This document shows, piece after piece, positions 45,656 through 55,948 of a DNA stretch of 64,000 nucleotides (positions are counted from its first letter, which is position 1; every line of letters starts with the position of its first letter). The notes beneath the pieces are model-generated. The model saw only the letters and a list, made by a program, of their open reading frames with translations. It ran no database searches and was not told where the DNA came from. Source of the DNA: Paradesertivirga superstes. Its GTDB lineage: Bacteria; Bacteroidota; Bacteroidia; Sphingobacteriales; Sphingobacteriaceae. The stretch spans positions 1-64,000 of the forward strand of contig NZ_JBBJCN010000008.1 in NCBI RefSeq assembly GCF_037622515.1. Direction: 5' to 3'. Made by a program: the position numbers and the translations under genes.

Positions 45656-48600
45656 TTAAAACCTTAGATTTAAGCCAAGGGTTGCTCCCATTGTCTGAGG
45701 AGTGAGTCCGCGGTCGATTCCTATAAAGGCAGGGTTACTGCCGACTCTTATTTCCGGATCTGCACCAGTGTATTTTGTCCATGTAAAAAGGTTATTCCCG
45801 GTAATAAATGTATCAAGGCCTTTTACTTTGAACTTCTTCAATAACTCTGTGGGAACTCTGTAGCTTAATGTAACAAACTTCAGCCGCGCGTAAGAACCAT
45901 CTTCTATCCAGCGGGAAGAACCATATGTGTTCCTGCCATCTTCCCGAAGAGCTCTTGGCATACCGGTCACATCGCCCTGTTTGCGCCAGCGCTGCAGGGT
46001 AGTCACTGCCTGGTTATTAGTATTAATCATGCTTTCAAGATTGTAACGCATTCCGTTGATGATATCGTTACCATATTGAAACTGAATAAAAAACCTCATG
46101 CCGAAATTTTTGTAACTGAATGAATTGTTCAACCCTCCAAAAAAATCCGGATTGGCATTTCCAATTAATACCCGGTCTTGTCCATTTATAATTCCGTCGT
46201 GATTGAAGTCTTCATAAACAGCATCTCCTCCTTTGAACGAAAGGCCTGTTTCGCTATCAACTTTCATAATGCGGGGCGTAATTCCGTCAAGCTCATAAAC
46301 AATATTTCCACCGGCATCTTTGACAGTCGCATCAGAATCGTAAGCATAGACACCTTTAAAAACCAAACCATAATATGTACCAAGTGGATCTCCTTCCTTA
46401 ACCTGCGAGGAGAAACGTGCGTAATTATCTGTAAGATTTAAAGTCCCACCGGGCAGCGATGTCACCTCATTCTTATTATGCCCGATATTAAAGGTCATAT
46501 TCCAGGTGAAGTTACCTGGCTTTTTAGCCCGGATGGCATCAAAGCTTAGATCGAACTCCATACCCCGGTTTCTGATGGTCCCCAGATTGGTTAAGTAAGA
46601 ATTGGCATTCCCGAAATTAGATATCCAGTTCCCGGCCAGGCCGGCCGAACCCGGAACAGTGAGCGGATACAGAAGGTCTTTCGTATCCTTATTATACCAT
46701 TCCGCCGTGATCAGAAGCCGCTTCTTAAATAACTCCATATTAAGCCCCAGGTTGGTAGTTTCACTGGTTTCCCAGCGAAGGTTCAGTAACTGAGGATTAT
46801 TTTGATTTACTCCGTTCTCACCTCCATAATTACTTCCGGAAGTAAACTGACTGATATAGGCGTAATTAGCAATATTTGAATTACCTAACTGTCCCCATGA
46901 TGCTCTTAATTTTAAATCATCGATGAACTTCAGCTTTTCAAGGAATTGCTCACCTGAAACCCTCCAGTAAGCACCAACAGATGGAAAAACAGCATATCTG
47001 TAGTCGTTGCCGAACTTAGAAGAGCCGTCACGTCGTACCGTGAAGTTAAACCCGTATTTGTCGTTGTATACAAAATCCGACTTTGCAAAAAGAGATACAA
47101 TAGTTTCTTTGGCACGATCACTAACCGTTTGGCGATAATTTGCGGTAGAGCCGATTGTACGCACCTGACCTGAAGCTGATCCCGATCCGCTTATAAGCAG
47201 CCGATCAGAATTAAATGTATTAAAGGTGCTGCCTAAAATAATTTGAGTCTTAAGCTTCTCTTTAAAAAGTTTGTGATAAGTCAGGTAATTATCTACAATC
47301 ATTTGCACCCGCTCATTCTCGCGTGCGTCTACCCTGTTAAAATTTGAATTGTTCCATATTTCGCCTGTAGCTTCGGGAGGCAGGAACAGCATTCCGCTTT
47401 CTCCGAGAAAATCGATCGATGCATTGCTCCTGAATTTCAATGCTTTTGAAAGATCATACTCGCCATAAATATTGGGTTTTAAATTTGTGCTGTATGCATC
47501 GTTACTAACAGTCAGGGCGTTGGCCAGAGGATTGTCAGTTCCGCTTACCCCTGGCAGGGAGAAAAAAGTAGAGAGAGAATTTCCATTAACATCTACGTCA
47601 TAAGCGGGCATAGCCGAAGAACGGATCAGCGCAACTTCATAAATATTTTGGAAGTTGTAATTGGTATAGTTATTCACTTTACTCCTCGCGAATGAAGTAT
47701 TGGAACCAAAACGTAACCTGTCGGACACATTATAATCAAGATTAAAACGCCCCGTAAATCTCTGGTTGCCGGTATTAATCATACTTCCGGTTACATCTGT
47801 ATAGGATGTACTGAAGCTATAGCGCAGGCTTTCGCCTCCTCCGTTAACCGCAAGGTTGTACACCTGATTAAATCCCGTTTGTTTCAGAAGTGACATCCAG
47901 TCGGTATTAGCCTGGTAATACTGATACATGGGATAGCTGGGATCATCAACCAGGGGCAATAATGTTGCACCGCCGGGATTAATATTACCGAAGTTTTGCT
48001 CGGCTTCCAAACGCATTACTTTATAAGCAGAACCATCAAGCACAGGAATAGAAGGAGGGCCCTGCTGAAGGCCGAACTGTGTATTGAATGCAATGTTCGT
48101 AAAGCCTTTGCGCCCACGCTTGGTGGTAACCATAATTACTCCCCCGGCAGCTCTCGCACCATAGATGGCAGCGGCATTGGCATCCTTCAAAACATCAATA
48201 CTTTCTATATCCATCGGATTGATATCGGCAATCGGATTAATCCTGGCCACATTCGCTCCATCATTCGTATTATCAAAGGGAGTAGAAATGATCGGCACTC
48301 CGTCTATTACATATAGGGGATCATTTCCTGCGGCCACCGAACCGGCACCACGAATGCGGATATCCACTCCGGCTCCCGGATCGCCCGAGTTAGAAGTAAT
48401 CTGAACTCCTGAGGCTCTTCCCTGCAACATCTGGTCGATAGAGGTAGCGGGTTGCTCAGCCAGCACTTCGGCTTTCACCGTTGATACCGCACCGATAATA
48501 TCTCTTGGACTAGTGGTCCCGAAGCCTGTTTGCACCTTTTCTTCTCTCTTACCTACTACTGCTACTGCTGCCAATTCTTCAGAAGCTGAACTTAGAGATA

Positions 48601-48910
48601 TATTGATAACGGTCCTGCTCCCAATATTCTCCTCCAGGGAGTTGAACGTGATGTAAGAGAATCGAAGTTTGTTCTTGATATTCGATACTCGTAATGAATA
48701 ATTTCCACTTTCGTCGGTAACGGTGCCACTTACCTGACGATTATTTTCGTTTACTTCCACGACGGTAGCACCAGAAAGCGGCAAATTGGCGGGCCTTTCG
48801 GTGACCTTCCCTTTTATTAGTGCAGATTGCCCCATCGCAGTCTGACAAAAACAGAACAGGGCCAGCAAAATACAATAGCTCTTTGCAATTTGTAATTGTT
48901 TCTTCAACAT
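45656..48910 (-). CDS. SusC-type TonB-dependent transporter (1), with CTD
   Basis: 1084 residues. Signal peptide to about AMGQ (28), a carboxypeptidase-regulatory-like domain (28-105, SALIKGKVTERPANLPLSGA), then the plug with TSIDQMLQGRASGVQI near 155, DPLYVIDGVPI near 194 and DVLKDANAAAIYGARAAGGV near 235. The barrel ends GATLGLNLRF. Upstream neighbour: FAS1 (A), 61 bases. This is the complete form of the transporter; its paralogue in the same operon lacks the N-terminal extension. Confidence 0.95.
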   Translation of the reverse strand: MLKKQLQIAKSYCILLALFCFCQTAMGQSALIKGKVTERPANLPLSGATVVEVNENNRQVSGTVTDESGNYSLRVSNIKNKLRFSYITFNSLEENIGSRTVINISLSSASEELAAVAVVGKREEKVQTGFGTTSPRDIIGAVSTVKAEVLAEQPATSIDQMLQGRASGVQITSNSGDPGAGVDIRIRGAGSVAAGNDPLYVIDGVPIISTPFDNTNDGANVARINPIADINPMDIESIDVLKDANAAAIYGARAAGGVIMVTTKRGRKGFTNIAFNTQFGLQQGPPSIPVLDGSAYKVMRLEAEQNFGNINPGGATLLPLVDDPSYPMYQYYQANTDWMSLLKQTGFNQVYNLAVNGGGESLRYSFSTSYTDVTGSMINTGNQRFTGRFNLDYNVSDRLRFGSNTSFARSKVNNYTNYNFQNIYEVALIRSSAMPAYDVDVNGNSLSTFFSLPGVSGTDNPLANALTVSNDAYSTNLKPNIYGEYDLSKALKFRSNASIDFLGESGMLFLPPEATGEIWNNSNFNRVDARENERVQMIVDNYLTYHKLFKEKLKTQIILGSTFNTFNSDRLLISGSGSASGQVRTIGSTANYRQTVSDRAKETIVSLFAKSDFVYNDKYGFNFTVRRDGSSKFGNDYRYAVFPSVGAYWRVSGEQFLEKLKFIDDLKLRASWGQLGNSNIANYAYISQFTSGSNYGGENGVNQNNPQLLNLRWETSETTNLGLNMELFKKRLLITAEWYNKDTKDLLYPLTVPGSAGLAGNWISNFGNANSYLTNLGTIRNRGMEFDLSFDAIRAKKPGNFTWNMTFNIGHNKNEVTSLPGGTLNLTDNYARFSSQVKEGDPLGTYYGLVFKGVYAYDSDATVKDAGGNIVYELDGITPRIMKVDSETGLSFKGGDAVYEDFNHDGIINGQDRVLIGNANPDFFGGLNNSFSYKNFGMRFFIQFQYGNDIINGMRYNLESMINTNNQAVTTLQRWRKQGDVTGMPRALREDGRNTYGSSRWIEDGSYARLKFVTLSYRVPTELLKKFKVKGLDTFITGNNLFTWTKYTGADPEIRVGSNPAFIGIDRGLTPQTMGATLGLNLRF

Positions 48911-48971
48911 ATTCTTTTTATTTAAAATGTGCCATATGCGGCCCGGTATTATATGATAAACTCAATCAACC

Positions 48972-50519
48972 CTATTGAAAAGGCAACAAAACCTTATCAA
49001 CCTTATATACATACCCCTTCGAAGCAGGTCCTACTATTAGCGCCGGAATTTGAACCGTGGCTACAACGCCTCCCTGACTTCTTACCGTGGTTGCACCATT
49101 ACTGGTGGCAAAAACCAGTTGTTGGGTATTGCCTAGATCACTGTCTCTTGTACCTGTTAAAGCAGCCTGATTCAGGTTCGAATTGATTAGATGATGTCTT
49201 ACAATAGTATTAAACTGAGTCGCGGTGAGTTGGGCTCCGTTTAAGACGCGTTTTTCTACATCCAGTCCTGCTGCTTCAAATGCGGCATTAGTCGGCGCAA
49301 AGAAGGTACCGTCTTTTGAGGTGAGTGCCCACTGGCCCATTACACCAGCCCGTTGCAATGCAGCCATGAACATCGAGAGATCAGGGTCTGTCATTGCCTT
49401 TCCAACGGCGCTTTTTAATCTGTCTGATTCCGGAAAGATTATATTAATCAGGTGAACAATTCCGTTACTCGCTTCAACATTCTTTCTTATAAATCTCGAG
49501 TCGGGCAGGGCCGGAAGAATTTCACTATTGACGGTCCTGAGTACAACTGGCCTTGCTGTCAGTTCGGCGGCTGAGATTTTTCTTTCAGATAGAAAATAAG
49601 ATTCGAGTACTGCCTCGGCATATGACGGGGATAATAATGTTATATCGTTTCCAACCCTGGCCAGTGCCGGAGCAAGGAAGGGATTTAACACAGCGTTAGA
49701 GGGGATTAATACTGTTGTATAAACTGGATCACCTCCCTGATTACTCACTGCATTATTTGCGCGATACTCAAGTGAAGTATTTACCTCCGACAGGAAAGGA
49801 TAGGTCTTAAAGAAAACTGAGTCTATTCGCCCGTCACGATTTCTGTCGAAACTATTTCTGCTGTCGTATGCGCTGTCAGCAGTTAGCTGCATCAATTGAT
49901 AGAATGTGCTGTTTACAAATTCCGGATCCTTTTGAAGCACTTGTTCCAGATTAGGAAGGGGGACTAAAACCTGACCGATACCATGAATAACCCCGTTGTC
50001 GGCATCTATATCTCTCAACGTGTTTATAACAGCTACATCATTTATCTTTAACGTATTCTCAGTAAGAACGTCAATTTTAACAAACTTTTTGTTTCGGGTG
50101 AGGTATAGCTCGCTCTTTGCATCACTATTGTACCGAGCCTTCAGATCATAGTAATACCACATGTTATTAACAATATGAAAGCTAAGAATTTCGAACAATT
50201 CATCGGGTGGAACATCGGAAATTGAAGTATATCCCCTTGTAGTGAAGAAATTTTGAAAGGCCTCGTTCGTCGGCGCGAAAACTGTATATAAGCCTCCCTT
50301 ATTCACGAACTGGTCAATTTGAGTACGCTCTAAGCCTTCGACGAAAATACTAAATTCGGGATTGTCTTTGAGCTTGTTATAAAGATAACCGCCTTTCGGC
50401 TTTCCGTTGTCCCAATAATCATCAAACCCGTCTTTACATCCGTACAATAGAACAGATGAGAATAACACCACGGCCCATAAGGGGCTGGAGAAGAATCGTC
50501 GTTTTAAATATCTCAACAT
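48972..50519 (-). CDS. FAS1-domain lipoprotein (A) of the PUL, first gene of the operon
   Basis: 515 residues. Lipoprotein signal with SVLLYGC (Cys near 28). Three fasciclin-type domains: about 45-190 (GGLYTVFAPTNEAFQNFF, NGVIHGIGQVL), 190-360 (divergent, with DRNRDGRIDSVFF and EASNGIVHLINII), and 365-515 (KDGTFFAPTNAAFEAAGLD, then YVYKVDKVLLPFQ). It is larger than the partner FAS1 (B) and lacks its C-terminal sandwich. Leads the six-gene operon, 568 bases downstream of the HTCS stop. Predicted surface-exposed, possibly glycan-binding. Confidence 0.85.
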   Translation of the reverse strand: MLRYLKRRFFSSPLWAVVLFSSVLLYGCKDGFDDYWDNGKPKGGYLYNKLKDNPEFSIFVEGLERTQIDQFVNKGGLYTVFAPTNEAFQNFFTTRGYTSISDVPPDELFEILSFHIVNNMWYYYDLKARYNSDAKSELYLTRNKKFVKIDVLTENTLKINDVAVINTLRDIDADNGVIHGIGQVLVPLPNLEQVLQKDPEFVNSTFYQLMQLTADSAYDSRNSFDRNRDGRIDSVFFKTYPFLSEVNTSLEYRANNAVSNQGGDPVYTTVLIPSNAVLNPFLAPALARVGNDITLLSPSYAEAVLESYFLSERKISAAELTARPVVLRTVNSEILPALPDSRFIRKNVEASNGIVHLINIIFPESDRLKSAVGKAMTDPDLSMFMAALQRAGVMGQWALTSKDGTFFAPTNAAFEAAGLDVEKRVLNGAQLTATQFNTIVRHHLINSNLNQAALTGTRDSDLGNTQQLVFATSNGATTVRSQGGVVATVQIPALIVGPASKGYVYKVDKVLLPFQ

Positions 50520-51087
50520 CTTATTTTAAATTATTATAATTTTATTCTAGGTTATATTGGTATCTACATCGGACAATTACTATTGAAGCAACTAAATAAT
50601 TGAGCAGCTAAATCCTGTCATTTATTCTATTATCTGCACTCATCCCTTTCGTAGAAAAAATTCGGTTTCTCCAGGTTTCATCCGGATTACGACCAATAAA
50701 GGAATGACAACATTTCAAGCACCTTGCTCTCACCACGCATCAGATCGAATACAAAATCAGGCTGTTATATATTTGGTTTTTTATTACCCATGATATAGCA
50801 TCCTCATCATCTCTGGTTTATTGGTCTGGTCTATATCCTCAAATGTAAACCCTAAAGGAATTGGCTTCCAGAAGTTTTGTTCAAATCGATGCAACGAATG
50901 TGTCTTTCACGCAAATGCTTGATAATAAAGCATTTAAATGCAGAAAACAACTTCACAACGTCATTTTTGAGAATAGCTTTAAAGCTTTGGGTGAAGAAGG
51001 AGGATAATTTGACTAACATCTCTCAGGTACCGATAAAACCAGTCACACCGCTTGTCTGTCTGTCGCGATAAAATCAGTGAGAATTCG
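50520..51087. other. Leader region between HTCS and the PUL operon
   Basis: 568 bases upstream of the operon on the minus strand; the promoter and HTCS binding site should be here. A minus-strand TACATTTG at 50840-50847 fits the -7 consensus, but a correctly spaced -33 TTTG is not evident. An eight-base palindrome AAATGCTT/AAGCATTT lies at 50913-50935. Confidence 0.4.
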
Positions 51088-54000
51088 TTAATTTGACTTT
51101 GCTTTATTCGGCACCTTTCTCTTTAAACTTATAAATTCTGAAGGCAGCATATCGAATTTAGATTTAAATGACTTTGCAAAATAATTGGGTGTTGGAAAAC
51201 CTACCATATAAGCAATCTGTGCTATGTTCATATCACTTTTTTCAAGAAGGACTGCTGCTTTATCCAGCTTTACAGAACGAATGAATTCCACCGGCGACAA
51301 ACCTGTTAATTCTAGTATTTTATGATATAAAGTCCCTCTGCTCATTCCTACATGCTTGCTGAGGTCTTCAACGGACAATCTTGGATCTTTCAGGTTTTCC
51401 TCAATGTATAACACTACTTTCTTCAGCAATCTGTCGCTGTAAGATTCTATAACAAGCTCTGGAGTCTGAACTTTAATCTGCTTGGTGTACGTATTTTTTA
51501 AGGTCTGGTTTAGAACGAGCAAGTTTTTAATCTTAGCGTTTAGAATTTCAAAATTAAATGGCTTGGTCACATAATCATTTGCTCCTGTTTCCAGTCCTTT
51601 TATCTGCTCTTCCTCGGCGGTTAAGGCTGTTAGCAGTATAATCGGAATATGACTTGTTCGCTTGTCCCCTTTTATTTTCTGGCACAGCTCAATTCCGTCC
51701 ATCAGGGGCATATTTATATCACTGACAATAATCTGGGGATGATTTGCGAGTGCCCTCTGCCATCCCTCTTTGCCGTTTGGCGCTTCATATACTTTATAAA
51801 ATTCTTTTAAATTATCTTTCAGGTAAAATCTAAAATCATCATTATCCTCTACGAGCAAAACAGATGGTCTTTCCAATTCGTCCGATACAACATCAGCAAC
51901 CCATTGGTCTTCAGTTGCTCCGGGGGTATATTCATTGTCAGTCTGTGGCAGGATGCCTGAATCCTTTATAGCTACCTCATCAAGAGCAAGAGGAAGGCGA
52001 ATGATAAAACTACTTCCCTCTTCAGGTATGCTTTCCACGTTAATGGATCCTCCATGCATTTTCACAAACTCTTTCGTAATTGATAAGCCGATGCCACTAC
52101 CCTGGTTCAAAATTGAGGCGGCTGTGTCATGCTGAAAAAAACGATCAAACACTTTCTCTTTTTTATCCGCAGGAATACCGATCCCTGTATCAGTTACTGT
52201 TATCCTGATCCAGGAATCTGCGGAGACACCTGTACTCTCCTCTTTATCCACCTCCAGTGTAATCGTGCCACCTGAGTGGGTAAATTTGAAAGCATTAGAT
52301 AATAAATTAAAGAGTATGCGCTCTATCTTATCGTGATCAAATGAAGTATTGAAGGTCTCTAAATGGCTTTTAAATATCAGGCGGATATTTTTCCGATCGA
52401 CAAGATCTCTAAAGGAATCAAAAACATCTTTCAGGAAAGACACCAATTCACCCGCCGACAGCTGCAGCTTAAGTTCCTGCTCCTCCATTTTTCTGAAGTC
52501 CAGAAGTTGGTTAACCAGGTTCAGGAGTCTCCTGGCGTTTCTTTTTACCATCGATAGCTGACCCTTGGTGCGTTCATCTTTCGGCTCGGAAAGCATCTTT
52601 TCGACAGGCCCCATTATCAATGAAATAGGTGTCCGAAACTCATGACTCAAATTGGTCAAAAACTTGATTTTGAGCACATCAAGTTCACGCAGGCGCTCTG
52701 CTTCTTTCCGCTCCTGCTCAAATCTGAACTTTCTCTTCAACTTCTGAATACCCCGATATCTTATATAAAACATTGTTCCTATAAATGCCAGGACATAAAA
52801 TATATAAGCATAAGCAGTTAGCCAAAATGGTGGCTTTACATGAACGCTGATTGTTGTGGGGTTTCCCAGGTAGAGCCCATTAACATCTCTGGCTCTCACT
52901 TTAAATACATACTCTCCCGGGTCGAGATTAGTGTAAGAAGCGGTTTTGGAAACTCCGACATCATTCCAGTCTTCATCGAACCCTTCCAATTTGTAGGAGT
53001 ACCTGTATTGCTGAGGCACTGTGAAACTGAGAGCGACGAAATTAAGGGAGAAATTTTGCTTATAGTCGAGATTAATATCTTTGGCCACGGATATATGCTT
53101 ATCAATAGGAGATCCTTCTCCTGGAGTAACCAGGGTATTCTCCACCTTTAATTCCGTAATTAAAACGGGGGGCGCATTTAGCTGAGGCCTTATGTTTCTG
53201 GGATAGAAATAATTGAATCCATCCACACCCCCAAAAAACAACTCTCCCCGGGAAGTCCTCAACCCGGCCCCGGGGTAAAAGTTACTATTTTGAATCCCAT
53301 TATAAGGGCTATAGTTCGTGAACCTCTTTGTTTTAAGGTCGAAGCTGCTTATGCCACTGTTTGTACTAAGCCACAGCTTTCCCTGCTTATCTTCCAATAT
53401 TTTGTGCACCACATCATTGGCCAGCCCATCTTTTTCGGAAAGAGTCTTAAATTGCTTTGTTTTCTTATCGAACAAACTCAAGCCACCGCCAAGGGTTCCT
53501 ACCCACATATTCTGATACCTGTCGCACAACAAGGCATTCACATGATTGCTCGGAAGTTTGCTATTTGCCCTGTCATAAACTTGCGTTAAGTTTGTTTCAG
53601 GGTTTATAACAGCGATACCGGTTCCATGAGAACCAATCCACATATTACCCGCCTTATCTTCCTCTATCGCTCTGATATATCCGTTGGACGGCAGGCGAAT
53701 AGCTCCATTCAAATTAGAACTCTTGCTGTAAATGCTGAAGGTTTTATTCTTTGGGTGATAAACATTTACTCCTGCTCCGTTTGTACCTATCCATATATTC
53801 CCTTTTGAATCTTCTTTTATAGAAAAGATGTTATTGTCACTTAAGGTGCCAGGCATACTTCCCTTTAAAAACTGCTCAGAACTTCCCGTTCGTGGATCAA
53901 AAACAAAAAGGCCGTCCGAATAGGTTCCAATCCATAGCCGGTTGTCTCTACTCCTCTCAAGGGCAAGAATGGCCAGCTTTCCTGATGCAGTCTTATTTTT

Positions 54001-55236
54001 AGATTTAAGACTTAAATGTTTGAACAATTCTGTGCGGCGATCGAATAAATTAAGCCCTCCTCCGTCAGTTCCAACAAAAACATCTCCATTTTCGGCCTCA
54101 GCAAAAGACGTAACAATAGAAGCGCTTAATCCTTTCGCATCAAAAGGGTTACTTTGCTTCAGATTAAAGAGATTGAGATTTTTGTCGTACTTATTTATTC
54201 CTCCCTTGAAGCTGCCGAGCCAGCAAATCCCCTCTCGGTCTATATAGACGCATCGTACTGATTTATTTGTTATGCTATATATATCCCGGCTATCTGGCCT
54301 ATATTTTGCAATTTTTCCTGAATGCGGGTTAAAAATATCCAAACCCTCCTCTGTACCGAGCCACAATTTCCCATTTGGGTCCGGAGCAATAGAATAGATA
54401 TCATTACTGCTTAATGTTTTCAAATCGCCTTCAATATGCCTGTAGCTTATGAAACCTTTTCCATCAGGCCTCAGCTTACTCAAGCCACCCGATGTGCCGA
54501 TCCAAATTGTGCCATTTTTATCTTCAGCTATACTTCTGACATGATCAGCCGCCAGACTTGCTCCATCTTTAGATGATGAGTACCGATATCGCAAAAAAGA
54601 GTTCGTTTCTCGATTATGCAAAAACAAACCGCCGGCAGTTCCTATCCACATCCTGCGCTTGCTGTCCTCAAACAAACGAACTCCGCTCTTACTTTGCAGA
54701 GCTGTGCTACGAAAAGGTTCCGTTTTAAAGCTCGAAATTTTTTTAGTTCTTGCATCCCACACACTCAAGCCAGAACTACTTGATAACCAAATCCTTCCCA
54801 GGTAGTCGCTTTGTATATCCCATATTATATTGTAGCTACCTGCAACACCCAGATGGGACCTCAAATTTATAAAGCAATCCTTTTGCCTATCGTACAAGCT
54901 TAGTGATCCGCCGTTGGTTCCAACCCAAAGATTGCCAGTCGGGTCCTCATGAATAGCCGTGATATTATTGGATTGCAAACTATTCGTATCTGCAGAACTG
55001 TGCCGGTAAACCGTAAAATTGGTTCCATTGTATTTATTTAAGCCATCTTCGGTGGCAAACCACATCAATCCGTAGCGATCTTTGAGGATAGCGGTTACTA
55101 AATTGGATGAGAGCCCGTCTTTTGTTGAGAGTGATGTAAAATTGATCTTTTGCTCTTGCGCGATTCCAGACTGGGGTGTAGAAAAAAACCAAAAAAACAA
55201 AAGAATAGTTAGTTTTAAAATTAATCTGTTTGGCAT
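51088..55236 (-). CDS. Hybrid two-component system (HTCS) regulator
   Basis: 1382 residues. Signal segment (1-26), then a periplasmic sensor of two seven-bladed propellers built from Reg_prop repeats (DRYGLMWFATEDGLNKY, DPTGNLWVGTNGG and similar, about 30-700), then a Y_Y_Y domain (about 735-800), a transmembrane helix (about 806-828), HisKA with His865 (LSHEFRTPISLI), HATPase (IERILFNLLSNAFKF near 950; GSGIGLSI), a receiver with Asp1173 (VSDINMPLMDG), and an AraC-type HTH (about 1275-1370, ending FPTPNYFAKSFKSKF). HTCS proteins bind an oligosaccharide and activate the adjacent PUL, so this should control the downstream six-gene operon. Confidence 0.95.
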   Translation of the reverse strand: MPNRLILKLTILLFFWFFSTPQSGIAQEQKINFTSLSTKDGLSSNLVTAILKDRYGLMWFATEDGLNKYNGTNFTVYRHSSADTNSLQSNNITAIHEDPTGNLWVGTNGGSLSLYDRQKDCFINLRSHLGVAGSYNIIWDIQSDYLGRIWLSSSSGLSVWDARTKKISSFKTEPFRSTALQSKSGVRLFEDSKRRMWIGTAGGLFLHNRETNSFLRYRYSSSKDGASLAADHVRSIAEDKNGTIWIGTSGGLSKLRPDGKGFISYRHIEGDLKTLSSNDIYSIAPDPNGKLWLGTEEGLDIFNPHSGKIAKYRPDSRDIYSITNKSVRCVYIDREGICWLGSFKGGINKYDKNLNLFNLKQSNPFDAKGLSASIVTSFAEAENGDVFVGTDGGGLNLFDRRTELFKHLSLKSKNKTASGKLAILALERSRDNRLWIGTYSDGLFVFDPRTGSSEQFLKGSMPGTLSDNNIFSIKEDSKGNIWIGTNGAGVNVYHPKNKTFSIYSKSSNLNGAIRLPSNGYIRAIEEDKAGNMWIGSHGTGIAVINPETNLTQVYDRANSKLPSNHVNALLCDRYQNMWVGTLGGGLSLFDKKTKQFKTLSEKDGLANDVVHKILEDKQGKLWLSTNSGISSFDLKTKRFTNYSPYNGIQNSNFYPGAGLRTSRGELFFGGVDGFNYFYPRNIRPQLNAPPVLITELKVENTLVTPGEGSPIDKHISVAKDINLDYKQNFSLNFVALSFTVPQQYRYSYKLEGFDEDWNDVGVSKTASYTNLDPGEYVFKVRARDVNGLYLGNPTTISVHVKPPFWLTAYAYIFYVLAFIGTMFYIRYRGIQKLKRKFRFEQERKEAERLRELDVLKIKFLTNLSHEFRTPISLIMGPVEKMLSEPKDERTKGQLSMVKRNARRLLNLVNQLLDFRKMEEQELKLQLSAGELVSFLKDVFDSFRDLVDRKNIRLIFKSHLETFNTSFDHDKIERILFNLLSNAFKFTHSGGTITLEVDKEESTGVSADSWIRITVTDTGIGIPADKKEKVFDRFFQHDTAASILNQGSGIGLSITKEFVKMHGGSINVESIPEEGSSFIIRLPLALDEVAIKDSGILPQTDNEYTPGATEDQWVADVVSDELERPSVLLVEDNDDFRFYLKDNLKEFYKVYEAPNGKEGWQRALANHPQIIVSDINMPLMDGIELCQKIKGDKRTSHIPIILLTALTAEEEQIKGLETGANDYVTKPFNFEILNAKIKNLLVLNQTLKNTYTKQIKVQTPELVIESYSDRLLKKVVLYIEENLKDPRLSVEDLSKHVGMSRGTLYHKILELTGLSPVEFIRSVKLDKAAVLLEKSDMNIAQIAYMVGFPTPNYFAKSFKSKFDMLPSEFISLKRKVPNKAKSN

Positions 55237-55526
55237 GCTAAGTTCGTTAATTCACCGATTCGTCTATTTTAAACGTGCCTTAGGTATCGGTAACCTAAAT
55301 TCTATGATGGGTCTTTTTCCCACGACAACAATAGTTAAAGTTACTAGAAACGTAGGTGCAAATTGGTTTTAACAAAAATAAAAAAAGAAACAGGAAGCCT
55401 CTAAGAACAAATGTTCAATATCATGTTATATACGTTCGATTACGCCCTTATTTTAAATAAAAACGGGCACCTGAATCAAAGCAGAGTGCTTTTACCGGAT
55501 GTATTGAGAATTATTAGGTATACTTA

Positions 55527-55763
55527 TTGCTTAACCCGGAGCGCCTGCAATATCAGGTAAGCGGTAAAAAAGAAGATCTGCCGGATGTTAAGGAGCTTAA
55601 TGGCAAGAGGTATTCCCATTTTAGTGTAGGTTGCAGGCGAGCATTGTCCAATAAACACCCTTACCCATCCCAACTTGAATGGTCCATTGCATTTGTTCGA
55701 CAGCTATGGCTGGACGACACCAGTCTTCAGCTTAAAAAGCTAAATGAAGTTATAAAATTCTGA
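55527..55763 (+). CDS. Doubtful small ORF upstream of a terminator
   Basis: 78 codons from a TTG start, no recognised domain, ending LQLKKLNEVIKF. Composition is weakly protein-like. The only supporting evidence is a strong plus-strand terminator about 160 bases after the stop, which shows that something is transcribed on this strand. It may be a gene remnant or a small RNA locus. Confidence 0.2.
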   Translation: MLNPERLQYQVSGKKEDLPDVKELNGKRYSHFSVGCRRALSNKHPYPSQLEWSIAFVRQLWLDDTSLQLKKLNEVIKF

Positions 55764-55920
55764 TTGTTTATTTTACGAGAAATCAGGTTTTTATTGAACA
55801 AACGTGCTAATTATTTGCTCGATGAAGGCAGGCTGCCCCCCCCTCACTCCACTACCTTTGCTATACAAAAAGATACAGAGATATCTATAAAAAAGTCTCT
55901 CCTTTTAAAATTGGTTATAT

Positions 55921-55948
55921 ATCGCCCCAACCCGGGGGCGATTTTTTT
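55921..55948 (+). terminator. Strong terminator without an assigned gene
   Basis: A perfect ATCGCCCC/GGGGCGAT stem, six-base loop and a T-run. On the plus strand it has no confident upstream gene. Confidence 0.75.

Noticed and set aside
50840..50847. Promoter -7 box of the PUL operon
   Set aside because: TACATTTG fits, but no -33 TTTG at the usual spacing; mentioned only as a possibility.
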